Assembly: GCA_003255025.1 (NCBI GenBank)
Contig: QANY01011938.1
Span: 511,100-575,099 of the forward strand
Source: Datisca glomerata
Taxonomy: Eukaryota; Streptophyta; Magnoliopsida; Cucurbitales; Datiscaceae
Direction of reading: 5' to 3'
Length of the DNA: 64,000 nucleotides
Shown here: positions 1-10,849 of the stretch, in pieces
How positions within the stretch are numbered: position 1 is the stretch's first letter
How the letters are laid out: every line of letters begins with the position of its first letter
The notes under the pieces: model-generated
Database searches by the model: none
Told to the model about the DNA's origin: nothing
The model's input: only the letters and a program-made list of their open reading frames with translations
Translations under genes and position numbers: made by a program

Positions 1-1310
1 TGTGGAGATGGCCATGATGAAGTCATTATTGGAGACGGCCATACAATAATTCCAAACTTGAATACTAGTCTTGAATCCAAGACCACTTGTCTATTACCAT
101 CACAACCTGATTTGAATGAACAACGTTCTGGGTCCAGTGAGCAACAAGCTGATTTGAATCAGGTTATATCAGACACAATGGATATGGATGATTTGTATAA
201 TGATAAAGCCTAGTTGCTTAAGGTTGCTCGTATGATGGCCATCCAGAGAAATTTTTAGTTTCAGAATTTCAAGTCAAAACAGTCAATATTGGTACTTGTA
301 TATGTTGAGAAAACATGCCAATGGAGGTTACGAGTTATGAAATTGAAAAATTAACGATACTTGAAAGTTACAAAGTTTATCAATACACATACATACACAT
401 TTGAAGTATTGAGACATGAACACCATCAGGCTACATATTCCTTGATTGGTTATTCTATATGGTCCAAATACATGGGTGTCAGAAGTATATATAGGCTAAA
501 AAATATAATTGAAGATGCCTAGCTTGATTTTGTGTCAACTTAAGTTACCATAAGGTATTGATGGCTAGGGAATATGCATTGGAATTAGTTCGAGGGTCTC
601 CTGAAGACAACTATAGGATGCTCCCAGCATATTGTCACATGTTATAATAAAAAATCCAGGCACTTATTTTTTATTTTGCCATCATAATGTCTTCACGAGT
701 ACTACACGAGCCTTGTGTAGCCATCGTGTAGTCTACACGATGGTTAAACGGACCTCATGTAGTCTACACGATACCTACACTGACCACATGTAGTCTACAT
801 GATGGTTACACGAACCTCGTGTAGTCTACACCATGGTTACACGGACCTCATGTAGTCTACACGATGCCTACACTGACCTCGTGTAGTCTACACTATGGTT
901 ACACAGACTTTGTATAGTCATCGTGTATTCTACACCATGGTTACACGAACCTTGTGTAGTCATCATTGTAGTCTACATGATGGTTACATGGACCTCGTGT
1001 AGTCTACACCATGGTTACACGGACCTCGTATACGTATTATGCACACTATGTATTCTACCGATTTAATACAGAAATATTAAATGTTTTTCAGGGACAACAA
1101 CACAGATAGAGACCGATGAGCATGATCATTTTAAATATTTTTTCATGGGGACCCTTTGTTCGTGGATTTTTCAGCTTTATATGGCCTGTCATTGCTGTGG
1201 ACGCAACCACCTTAAAAGTCAAATACAAAGAGGTATCATTTGTTGCAACAATAAAAGATGGGAACAACCAAATATATCTCATTGCATTTGGAATTGCAGA
1301 TTCAGAAAAT
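1..1310 (+). pseudogene. MULE (MURA-like) transposase remnant with one intron
   Basis: An open frame from the window edge to a TAG at 208 is acidic and resembles the N-terminal spacer of MULE transposases. From about 300 the zinc-binding/DNA-binding region is visible in pieces (CQWRLRV at about 315, HHQATYSLIG at about 425, YHKVLMAREYALELVRGSPE at about 547, then LPAYCHML). An NPG-T junction follows at about 650. The reading resumes at 1091 after a pyrimidine-rich acceptor (tttttcag) with TTTQIETDEHDHFKYFF and the catalytic-domain signature RGFFSFIWPVIAVDATTLK, then KDGNNQIYLIAFGIADSEN, where similarity stops at 1310. The inferred intron is 656-1090; its donor reads GC rather than GT, possibly a mutation. 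Several stops and frameshifts mean it cannot encode a transposase. Everything C-terminal of the first catalytic Asp region is missing. Confidence 0.85.
697..1038. repeat. 31-bp minisatellite, array 1 (transposase intron)
   Basis: About 11 imperfect head-to-tail copies of a 31-bp unit, e.g. gttacacggacctc followed by gtgtagtctacaccatg. Each unit contains the near-palindrome cgtgtagtctacacg. The array lies wholly inside the inferred intron of the MULE transposase. Same family as the arrays at 2432-2548 and 6435-6862. Confidence 0.9.
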
Positions 1311-1549
1311 CAGTTATTTTCCTTCGCTGCTTCTTCTTTTCAACATTTTCGGTTTCCCAATTAGGTGACACTAGGATCAGAGATCTTTTTATCTTCCTCT
1401 TACCAAGTTCACCAAGGCAGACGAACTCTTCTTCTTCTCCATTGCTGGACTGCTCCGTTGACCGAACCGAATCCATCAATTCAGATATTATTGATGCAAC
1501 CTTTTATTCTTCTTTTTTTGTTTCTTCTTAATCTTCTGCTTTAGTTTCA

Positions 1550-1985
1550 ACTTCTTATACTTTTTTATTTCTTTTATTTATTTCTCTTTATTCCTTCTAA
1601 TTCTTATTTTCTTCACCTTATTCCCTTCTTTATTTTCAGTTTCTTCTTCTTTGTGTATTTTTTTCTTTTTTTTTCTTCTTTTTTTGTTTTCTCTTATTTT
1701 TCTTCTTATTTTTCTGTTTTTTCTTCTATTTAATTTTCTATTTATTTTTCTTCATCTTCATTCTTTTCACCTTACTTTCTTCTTCTTCTTCTTCTTCTTC
1801 TTCTTCTTCTTCTTCTTCTTCTTCTTCTTCTTCTTCTTCTTCTTCTCTTTCTTCGTTTTCTTGTTCTTATTTCTCTTCTTCCTTTTCTTCGTCATTCTCT
1901 TCTTATTTTTCTTCTTGTTTTTCATCCTTTTCTTTTTCTTCTTCTTACTTCTGTTCCTTCTATTCTTCTTCTTCTTCTTTTTCAT
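1550..1985. repeat. TTC/GAA-rich low-complexity tract with (TTC)n core
   Basis: Almost pure pyrimidine on the + strand. An uninterrupted (TTC)n of about 23 copies runs at about 1777-1846. On the - strand this reads as the Lys/Glu/Arg-rich linker of the DUF1985 gene; long open frames of F or K here are composition artefacts. Confidence 0.9.
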
Positions 1986-2431
1986 CCTTCTTCATTTTTT
2001 CACTTCCTTCTCAATCTCCGTCTCCTCTCCATCGCTAGCCATCATCATGGAAAATCGATGACAAAATAAGTAATCATCTGACCTCGATGTTACCAGATGA
2101 TCCATCAAAATTTTAATTTGAGAAATTGTAAAGGAATTGTCTAATTGCATGGACAAAATCTTATTGTCCATTGAAGTGATCTTTTGGTCCATTCCAATCA
2201 AACATTTCCTCACCCAATCTTCATGTCCACTGAATTTCTTGGACACAACCTTCTTCTCCTATATTTTTTCAATGGCCTCTTCAGACCTCTTCCTCTTCTT
2301 CTTTTCCTCTTCCTTTCCAACGGCCTCCTCCTACTCATTAGTCTCATCTTCTACTGGAAAGGGTGATTGAAAAGGTGTCGACTAAAAAAATATGCAATAT
2401 TAAGCAGACAAAACAGAAAAAGGTGACTACA

Positions 2432-2548
2432 GATCGGTTATATGGACCTCGTGTAGTCATCGTGTAGACTACACGATGGTTACACGAATCTCGTATAGAC
2501 TACACGATGGTTACAGGAACTCGTATAGTCATCGTAGACTACACGATG
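2432..2548. repeat. 31-bp minisatellite, array 2 (DUF1985 gene intron)
   Basis: Three to four degenerate copies of the same unit as array 1 (tcgtgtag, tagactacacgatggttacac). It lies between a donor at about 2618 and an acceptor at about 2388 of the - strand DUF1985 gene, i.e. inside an intron. Confidence 0.85.
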
Positions 2549-3238
2549 ACTACGTAAGAAATATAAATTAGTATATGTGAAAGTAATATAAATTAACTTG
2601 TCAACATAATTCACCAACATACATTCTCTTTTGAATTTTTTTTTGAAGATTTTCAACCGGTACTATCGTGGTCGGACACCACTTAAGAATCCATGACACC
2701 TTGGTTGAAACCTGGTTACCATACAAACTACCCACCAAAGGGATAATTTCAAATACCCATGCCTATTTAAATAAAATAGAGTAATTCAGTATTCAACACA
2801 TAAATAATTCAGCACATTAGTACATGAAATTAAATAAATTGTATCTGAAAGCAAATGGACATCCATTAAGTGAATACCCATGAACATCGGCAGGGGATTT
2901 CTGTGTTTTTTTCTTGATCTTTAAGATCACAAAAAATAGCCTTTGTATTCTTTACATGTAATAATGATTTCATTGTTTTGGAGAACGAGAGCTCTCCCCT
3001 CAGATATTGGTTGAAAGCTTCAAGGTCGTCAACCAAAACTAACCATCTCTTCTCAATTAGGGTACAAACTCATTCCCTAACAGAAAATGCTCTGGCAAAT
3101 AAATCAGAGTCATCTTGAACCCATCAAAATCTGACTTATATTCAGAGTTTTTAAACTTCTCCTCCAACTCAATTTTGGTTATTGATTGGGCTTTGGGAAA
3201 GTACAGATCAGAGAGTCTGTTGGGGCCACGAGTCTTCT

Positions 3239-6037
3239 TGTAATATCCTGACCGTTCGTAAATGAGCATTTTTGTAAAATTGATTTAAAAGATAAAATGA
3301 TTTTAAAATTTGATTTTAAAAAGTGATTATTTGTAATCTTGGTAAAATAATCTTAATTATATATGATTAGTTTAAAATTGAATTTAAAAAGAGTTTTTTT
3401 GGCTTCTATCTCTCCCTTTATCTCTATCTAACTCACACCATATGCTTATGTATATCCTAGTATCACCCTAACCCTATATTTTATCCTTGATTCGGCAATC
3501 TCACCCCTCAATTGAAAACCACTCACACTACATGCATATACACACTAAGTTAGCCCTAACCTAATATATATATATGTATATATATTCCAAATCTTTGTTC
3601 TTGAACTCTCTCCTTCCCCTCGCAGCCTCTCACCCCGCGCAGCCCTGCAGGTCAGCAATTCTTCTCCTTCGTTGGTCTTTCTCTCTAAACCTTGGCCGCT
3701 ACAAGCTTTGAAATTGGGTAATCTTCTTCTCATTCTTTCTTTAATTTCTTTCTCTCTCTGTTTTGCCTCTCTCTCGTCCTTGCTTCGTCTCCCTCCCTCT
3801 CTGTTTTAGTCTCTTTCTTTCGGTCTCTCTTTCTTTCATCTTCATCTCTGTTTCTTCCCCTCCATTTCGTTTTCCATCTCTTCTCTAATTTTCTTTCTTA
3901 ATGGTTGCTCTCTCTCGGTCTTTCCCCTTCCCTCTTTCTCCTTCTGTTTCTCTCTCCTAATTTCTTTCTTCTTCTCATCTTTCTCGGTCTTTTCTCTCTC
4001 CCTCTGTTTCCCTTTCTCTCGCCCTCTATTTCTCTCTCTATCTCTGTCTCTCCCTGCTTCTCTCTACATCCTTCTCTCTCTTCCCCTCTCAGATTCCCTC
4101 ACTATTTTTCTTCCCCTCTTTGTTTCTTTATCCTTCTCATTTTCTCTCTCTCTTCCCCCCTGTTTTCTCGCTTTCTTATTTTGCAACTGGGTCTTGTACC
4201 CAGTTGCTCTGTCCTGAACCGGTTCATCACGAACCGAATTGGTTCAGTTTACTCGGACCGACCTGAACCGGTCCATCAGATAAAATTGAACTGGACTGGT
4301 CTGAACCAGCCCGGTCTGAACCTCGTTCTGACCGTTTTGCACTGTTTTAATTAAATCTATATTTTCTATTTATATGATATTTAAAATGTGTTTATATTTT
4401 TTTATTTCAAAATAATTTAGTGATTATATTTTTTTAGATTTCAGGTAATTAATTGTTTAGTTCATTCTTCCGCTTCAGGTAAGTGGGCTTACATGATGAT
4501 ATGACTCCCATTGTTATAAATGTTTATGCTTTGTGTAAGTGAATTTATATTGTAATGTGACCCATGTGTAATAAATATATATGCTTTATGTAAGTGAATT
4601 TACATTGTAATGTGACCCACGTGTGATAAATGTAATATGTGTTATTCTCATCAACTTTAATTGTCTATAAGCATGTTACGTTCATATATATGTTTGTGTA
4701 AATTGACTTATATAACGATGTAATTCTGATATTATAATCGTATCATGTATTTATTATCTGGTCAAGCATTTTTCAATAATTATTATATTTGGTTAACCCT
4801 TTAGTAGTTGATTACTGTTCAGTTATTAATGTGATTATCATGAGACAAATGTCTGAGTATGACTGATTTTACGTAGTATGTTATCATGTTTGATTCTGTT
4901 ATAGGTATCAATATGCATTATATGATTAATATTTGTCATACGTTGGATTCTACAAGTTATGGGGTTAATTCATTCAAGTGGCAATTAAGCAAAATATGAA
5001 CTTAAGCATGACCTTTAGTTAACAAGAAATCAGGACTGTTCACGTTATGTTCTGTTAAATGAATGATGTGTCATCTGTTCATGCTTTCGTCACACATAGG
5101 GTGTCACTGTTCATGTTTTGATCATTCATTGGGTGTCGTCTGGTTTTCCGTCACTCAGGTGCCATCTGTTCACATTTTTCATCACCTATGAGTGCCATCT
5201 GTTCTGTCGCCCATTAAGTGTCATCTGTTTCATCGCCTGATGTGTGCCATCTGTTTCGTCATCCAATTCATCATGATATATTTCAGTTAACATGTGATCA
5301 GTTCTGATTAGGTTGTTAACTAGAGGATATGACAATCCAAGATATGGTTAAGATTGTTAAATGATTCTTTTTTAGACACGTGTTATCTGAGTATTATGTT
5401 AAGCCATGTCATGATCAAGTACGTTATTTTATTTCATTTATGATATATGTCAAGTTCAGTTATGCTATGTCATGATTGCATTTATGACATATGGATGCAT
5501 GTTATTATGTGAGTTTGCTTACTGAGTATTTCAAAATACTCATTCCCCCATAGTTATTTATGATGCAGGTGGTGATGGCAAGCAACATGAGTGGGAGACT
5601 GCCATAGCCTGTTAGATCAGAGGAATTTATGTTTTCAGTTTATGATTTGATTTAAAACTTAGGAAAATGATTTTTATTAAACTTGGTTATTTAAGTAGTT
5701 TATTTTACGTTATGATTTTCTACGAATTATGATGAGTGAAAGTTTCATGAATTATGGATTTCAAGTTTTGACTTTATTTCAGAATTTAATTCAGTTCTTC
5801 GAGGTTTTATTAATTATGCATTTAAGACACTTTATCGATTCCGCTATTTATTGATTAAGATTTCGATCATGGATAAGTTTAATGCTTCCGCTATTTAAGG
5901 TCATGGGTTTTCCATCATGGGTAAATTAAGAATTTTCAATTTAGGAATTTTCTCAAAATTAGGGTTTATTTCGAATTGGAGATTTCAAAATTATGAAATT
6001 ACACGTATTTTTAACCCTCGGGGATTGTGGCGTTACA
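3239..6037. mobile_element. Solo LTR (2.8 kb) with CTTCT target duplication
   Basis: Begins TGTAATATCCTGACC and ends GGCGTTACA, so it has TG...CA ends with a short terminal inverted repeat TGTAA/TTACA. It is flanked by the direct 5-bp repeat CTTCT at 3234-3238 and 6038-6042, and the DUF1985 reading resumes on both sides once one copy is removed. No gag-pol reading is seen, and the first 100 bases do not recur near the end, so it is a solo LTR rather than a two-LTR element. A pyrimidine-rich (TCTC) stretch lies at 3720-4190. Superfamily is undetermined; long LTRs are common in Ty3/gypsy lineages. Confidence 0.88.
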
Positions 6038-6434
6038 CTTCTTCTCATCCTGGCTGGTCTTCATTGAACTTTAGTCCGGTCATCAATGAGAACTCATTCT
6101 TGAAAAGCACAGTGGTTCCTTATTGACAAGAAGTCAGATTTCCTCCTTAGATGGAGTGTCGTTGACATATTTGACTTCCCTAGCCAGCACCTAGTGGCAG
6201 ACAGTTGCTGAAAATTTCAGGGCTGGGAGATCAAGGAAATGGCCAAAGCATGTCTCCCTAAATAGGGAGAGTTGATGAGCTGTCAGCTTGGTCTTAATAA
6301 CCTGTATGCAGTGGGTATAGGACTTTGCATTGATCCTTGCTTTTGGAATTTTGTTAACATCATAGACGTATCTTAGTTACATCTTTGATGAAGCCATAAC
6401 TTGTAGAATATTTAAGGCAAACATAAGGTCAGGA

Positions 6435-6862
6435 AATATATACGATGCTCGTCGTCGTGTACACTACGCGAGGGGTACACGATCCTCGTGTATACACGAG
6501 TGGTACACGATCCTCGTGTATACACGAGGGGTACACGATTCTCGTGTAGACTATAGGAGGGGTACACGATCCTCGTGTAGACTGCACGAGGGGTACACGA
6601 TCCTCGTGTAGTCATCCTGTAGACTGCACGAGGGGTACACGATCCTCGTGTAAGCCTCGTATAGACTGCACGATGGGTACACAATCCTCGTGCAGACTAC
6701 ACTAGGGGTACACAATCCTCGTGTAGACTACACGAGATTTACACAACCCTCGTGTAGCCTACACGTGGCTTACAGGACCCTCGTGTAGTCCTCGTGTCGC
6801 CTGCATGAGGCTTACACAACCCTCGTGTAGTCCCCATGTAACCTACACGAGGCTTACACGAC
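6435..6862. repeat. 31-bp minisatellite, array 3 (5' leader intron)
   Basis: About 13 copies of a 31-bp unit such as ggtacacgatcctcg followed by tgtagactgcacgagg, clearly related to arrays 1 and 2. It lies upstream of the DUF1985 start codon, between a strong donor on the - strand (aacaag/gtaagt at 7145/7144) and a possible acceptor next to the ATG (about 6400), so it is probably in a 5' leader intron. Confidence 0.88.
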
Positions 6863-7384
6863 CTTCATGTAACCCAGAAAATAGACACCCACCAAGACCA
6901 GAACCTCCGAAACCCAGAAAAAAATACTTAGAAACAAAGGAGAGAAAAAACACTTAGAAACTCAGAAAAAATATTAAAAACAAAAAAATAACCTTATTGT
7001 GATTCAGACATCCACAAAAAATAGAAACACAAAAATCTAGAAACCCAGAAACCCCCCCCCTCAGAAACCTAGAAAAAACACTTCAAAAATCCAGAAAAAA
7101 TACCTCATAGTCTATAATAAAAACTCAAGAACCCGAAAACTTACCTTGTTATTTTTTCTTGTTGTGAAAGACAAAGACTCAAGGATTTACAGTGAGAGAG
7201 ATGTTGTGACTTTGAGAGAGAGATATATATAGTAACAGTAAGAGAAAAAGGAGAGAAACACAAGCGAGGTGCACGAATGGGTGGAGTTTCATGCAATGAA
7301 AATGTGTAATCATCACTTTTTTTCAAGCCATTATTTGGAATTTGTGAATGAGCTTTTTGGTAACTTCACAAGCTGATTTTGAAT

Positions 7385-7479
7385 TGAAGGTGAGCCAAGG
7401 GCCAGGGTAAGCAAAAATTAGTGTAAGGGTCTAATTCTACAAAATGGTTAGTATAGAGGTCTACTTTAACAAAAAACCC
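7385..7479. repeat. Probable right terminal repeat of the MULE
   Basis: On the - strand it starts GGGTTTTTTGTTAAAGTAGA at 7479, with phrasing like the terminal repeats of other plant MULEs. No partner can be seen because the left end lies outside the window. The candidate 9-bp duplication (ttgaagtta at 7480-7488) is likewise uncheckable here. Confidence 0.45.
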
Positions 7480-7829
7480 TTGAAGTTAATAGAAGAATAA
7501 GAACGGGGTAGGGCGAGAAAGAGAGAGAGTGGCAGAGGAAATTGGGAATAAGGGTTTACTGTGATCGTGTGTTTCGATTGTAGTTTTTCAGCGCGAATCT
7601 ACCTGTTAGAAGTTTAAAGTTAATATTTTTTTTGACGAAATTACTAGTTTGACTATTTTTAATTTGACTATCATATTTTAAAAAATTATGATTTCGTCAT
7701 CCAACTTTAGTTAATATTTTAATTTAGTCATTCTATTAACATCCTTATGTAAATTTCGAATAAATTACTATTGTGTCACCTTATGTGCGTACATGGAAAA
7801 TTATGTATACACATGTAACACGTGGGTCC
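7480..7829. other. Non-coding spacer
   Basis: AT-rich sequence between the MULE end and the LINE. A short purine-rich run (gagaaagagagagag, about 7516) is present; no gene or mobile element is recognisable. Confidence 0.6.
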
Positions 7830-9290
7830 AAATGAGCAAAACAAAGATGTTAGTAAGGGTGGATTCCGTCTGGTAAATATGCCGTCAAATCTAGATATCG
7901 TGTAGCTTGCTTCCTCTAGAATAACGGCTTTGGTAATAAGAAAGGGAAAGGTGAATCTAGTTCGAGCTTGGTCAATAAGCATATTTGGAAGGAGGTTTGA
8001 CGTCTCAGAGTGTCTCCTAAAATTAAAGATTGTTTTGGAGATGCTTTAATAACTTCCTTGCTTCCAAAGCTAATCCTGTTAGGAGAGTCATGAATATTGA
8101 TAATAAATGCAATACTTGTGGAGAGGATGAGGAAACTCTAACCCAGATCTTTTTTAAGTGTCAAGTTGCTTTCAGGTTTTGGTTTATCTCCCCCCATCAA
8201 CTTCGATTCGAGTAAGCTCCCGATGCAGTCTTTCATGAATTTTTAGAACTTGATTGAGGTCAAGATTTGAAACTTGGGTGACCAGGACAACCTTATGAGT
8301 TGGTTCAAGTTCGACTTTTGGCGTATTTGGAAGTGAAGAATAGTGCGTGTTTTAAAGGGGACGTTTTCAACCCTATGGAGGCATTGGCAAGACTACAAAA
8401 ACATCTTCATAGCTTTTATTCAACCATGACTGATGATATTGTCGATATACAATTTGGCCGCCCTTCTCCGCAGGTGAGTTCCCCCCTTCCTGACGGTTAT
8501 TCTCTGATGCTGCGTGGGATGATACTAATTGCTTGGCGGAGTTTGGTTGGTGTTTATGGGATCCAGGAGGTAAAAAATTTTCTGCTGGTATGAGAAGAAA
8601 AGAATTGGTTCCTAATGTTCTTACTGCTGAAGCTTTGGCTTTTGGCTGGGCTATTGATCAATCTGTTATGCTCACGGGTAATGTTAATATGAGTATCTTC
8701 TCTGATTCATCGTGCTTAATCAATGATGTTAATAACATTAATTTCAGTTCGCGAGACATTGGTCCTATTATTTCTGACATTATCCATCTCTCTAATGGGT
8801 TCACTAGGGTCGCGTTTGACCATTTCCATAGGGTTGTTAATCGTGCTGCTCATGATTGTGCTACGACGAGTATTAAGTTATCGGGTGATATTGTTTTAAA
8901 GGTTTCAGATGATAGTTTTAGGTCTGCCTTTTATTTCCTTGGGTTTTAATCCTCGTTTTGGACTAGTACTCTTTTTTTCTGGATTTTTCCATTTGGTGGT
9001 GTTTGCCAGAAACGGTTTTAACGAGGCTAGTAAGAGGATTTGTCTTTTTTCTTTTCGATTTATCTGCTTTGCTAGTTGAGGCTCCGCCTGTGGTGTCCCT
9101 TCCAGTCCTTTTTTCTTGTCTTTGGTTGGTCTAGGTTATATGATGAGAATGCTAATGAGGTGTCAACCTAACTGGGATGTCCTGGTGCATCTACTGATTT
9201 CATCTCATTCCCTAGTTTGTGATTTTGTTGCCCTAAGGTATGCCCCAATCGGGTGTTTTTTACCCATTCTCTTTGACGAAATAAGGGGTG
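7830..9290 (+). mobile_element. 5'-truncated non-LTR retrotransposon (LINE)
   Basis: Contains only the 3' part of a plant L1-type element: zf-RVT region, RNase H-like domain and a 3' untranslated tail with phrases common in plant LINE tails. The reverse transcriptase and endonuclease are missing, as expected for 5' truncation. The 3' boundary is uncertain because a copia element was later inserted at 9371. No poly-A tail or long target duplication could be identified. Confidence 0.75.
7985..8949 (+). pseudogene. LINE ORF2 C-terminus: zf-RVT and RNase H-like domains
   Basis: The first piece (about 7985-8215) reads IWKEVWRL and KIKDCFWRCFNNFLASKA, then the zf-RVT signature CNTCGEDEETLTQIFFKCQ, where the usual His is replaced by Gln. 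A stop and a frameshift precede WFKFDFWRIWKSRNSACF (about 8295). After another frameshift at about 8500 the RNase H-like domain follows: LAEFGWCLWDPGGKKFSAG, LTAEALAFGWAID, FSDSSCLINDVN and a VNRAAHDCA end, closing with a stop at 8947-8949. In intact plant LINEs these domains sit at the C terminus of ORF2. Truncation and frameshifts make it dead. Confidence 0.85.
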
Positions 9291-9370
9291 GATTCTGGAC
9301 AAGTATTACTTCACACTTGTTGTTTAAACAAAGATACTGGTTAGATGTGGTACATATTTTAAGTTTTTTG

Positions 9371-9729
9371 TGTTGGAAAATTTTCTTTTATTAAAAATAA
9401 AATTTATTATTTTTGGTCTTTGTACTAATTTTTTTTAATTGAGATTGCAATGTAATTATCACTATTTGATGAGTTAAATGTATATATCAATTTTGTGATC
9501 TAATTGAATATACAATACCGTTGGATTGTGGTTTCCAACTTACGAAATTTAATATCAACCGTTCATATCTAATCCTCTATGATGGGAAGAGATGATTATG
9601 TATTCTAATTGAAAAGAAGTCGTTCCCTAAAGCTATGATATATATTTGTTATATTCTGCAGTATCTCATCAATTATTCATAATCGCCTGATGATTTATAT
9701 GAGATTCTCTGATCGATTTAAACTTAACA
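9371..9729 (+). repeat. 5' LTR of copia element 1
   Basis: 359 bp, TGTTGG...TTAACA. Its last 40 or so bases match the shortened right-hand copy ending at 13533. Confidence 0.88.
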
Positions 9730-9731
9730 AT

Positions 9732-9743
9732 TGGTATCAGAAT
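9732..9743 (+). promoter_or_regulatory. Primer binding site of copia element 1
   Basis: tggtatcagaat lies two bases after the LTR. It matches the canonical initiator-tRNA-Met site TGGTATCAGAGC at 10 of 12 positions. Confidence 0.8.
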
Positions 9744-10849
9744 AAGATTTATGATTTTTTTTTTGTAGAAATCAAAGCAGGGTTTAAAATGATGTTTACT
9801 TCGGATTTCCTCCTCCCTATTGAATCGTGTCTCAAACCTTAATCGGCAAACCAAATTTCAGTCTGCAACACATTTTGAAGAGCCGAATTGAGTTAATCGG
9901 CAAACTAAATTTCAGTCGGCAACTTTTTTAAGTGTATGTTTATTTGACAAATTTCCTTTGAGCTAAAGAATAGCTTCTATTTTTTTTCTTTTGATTTAAA
10001 AAAATTTGAAGAGATCCCATTATGTTAATGGGCAGAAAGATACATGTGAATATTTCTTTTAGTTTGGCTAATTTGTTTTCAAAGAACCTGTAGTTTTCTG
10101 AACTAATTTAAAAAAAATGGGGAGACCGAATTGAGTTAAACAAATTGCAATTTCTCCAAACATGATCTTGAGTTTGATGAAACTTTTTCAATTCCTCTGT
10201 ATTGTGATTCATGGTTATGACTCTTAGTTCTCAATTTAACTTTATGTTTTTACTTTAAAATTGCATGTGTCTTATGTTATATACGTCTTCGAGCAAATGC
10301 ATAAATATGAGAAATAAAATTCTTAGAGTTAGGTTTTTCCTTGGAGTTTAGGAAAACCGGTAAAGTGATCGTTTTGAAGTGATAATTAAAGTGAACTGGC
10401 GTTTGTCTAAAGGTGACACTTATGGAGGTTATCGATTTTGAAATGTTAAAACGTGAGTTTTATTAAGGTCTCACAGTGCATTCACTCACATTGAGAGATT
10501 TGTTCCGCCTAAAGATGACCAGTTTCTTGATGTGAGACGAGTGAGTAGAATAGTTGAGAATGGTTAAGTTAGAACTATATAGTTTTCTTGTTTAAAGGTA
10601 GTAAATTATGTGATTATAATTCAAGTATAATCAACTAGGTCTATGTGTGACTTTATCACAAATTTTGGAGGTGACATAAATATTAAATTCTACTTAAAGA
10701 TGGTTTTAATAAGTATGTTACTTGTTCCCACAGGGTAGAAAGTTATAATTAAGTTAAGTAAAACGTCCTGGATAATTCAACTTTAAACCCCAAACATGAA
10801 TCACAATGTTGTGGTATTATCACATTCATGTAATGTTATGTGAAATAAC
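9744..10849. other. Copia element 1 leader, non-coding
   Basis: About 1.1 kb between primer binding site and gag. No sustained coding frame; two near-identical phrases (cggcaaac, aaatttcagtc) occur at 9842 and 9898. Confidence 0.6.

Larger units (their letters stand above)
1311..6396 (-). pseudogene. DUF1985 (Ulp1/KI-type MULE) gene remnant
   Basis: Read on the - strand. It starts at about 6396 with MASSKM, followed by a stop. The DUF1985 domain then appears in pieces: LFRETCFGHFLDL (about 6260), a REVKYVNDTPS stretch and NEFSLMTGLKFNEDQ (about 6090). It is cut by the solo LTR at 6037-3239 and resumes exactly after the duplicated CTTCT with KKTRGPNRLSDLYFPKAQ, KMTLIYLPEHFLLGNE, WLVLVDDLEAFNQY and, after an inferred small intron, VFEIIPLVGSLYGNQVST (about 2750). 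A good donor (gtatgt, about 2618) and acceptor (tttttttag, about 2388) bracket minisatellite array 2. Downstream come a helical charged segment (2246-1992), a Lys/Glu/Arg tract coded by the GAA repeat, and GKRKIKRSLILVSPNWE (about 1370). The Ulp1 cysteine-protease domain normally found at the C terminus is absent. Multiple stops and frameshifts make it non-functional. Confidence 0.8.
1..7479. mobile_element. Kaonashi-like MULE, degenerate, left end outside window
   Basis: The interval holds a + strand Mutator-type transposase remnant (1-1310) and a - strand DUF1985/Ulp1-type gene remnant (about 6396 down to 1311) facing each other. This gene pair is known from the Kaonashi/KI class of plant MULEs. 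The right end is inferred at about 7479, where the sequence read on the - strand begins GGGTTTTTTGTTAAAG, a G3/T-rich start like many MULE terminal inverted repeats; the left terminal repeat is not in the window, so this end is unconfirmed. The two genes abut at about 1310: the transposase lacks its C-terminal half and the - strand gene lacks its Ulp1 protease domain, which suggests an internal deletion between convergent genes. A solo LTR is nested at 3239-6037. Element identity is inference from gene content. Confidence 0.7.

Noticed and set aside
1651..2061. Long frame of Phe/Leu, and Lys-rich frame on the other strand
   Set aside because: Both translate the TTC/GAA tract. Only the - strand reading has a possible role, as a charged linker of the DUF1985 gene.
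3905..4354. 149-codon frame inside the solo LTR
   Set aside because: Built from TCTC-rich sequence with no family signature; composition artefact.
6412..6684. 90-codon frame on the - strand with repeated CTPRAVY-like peptides
   Set aside because: It only translates minisatellite array 3, which lies in an inferred intron.
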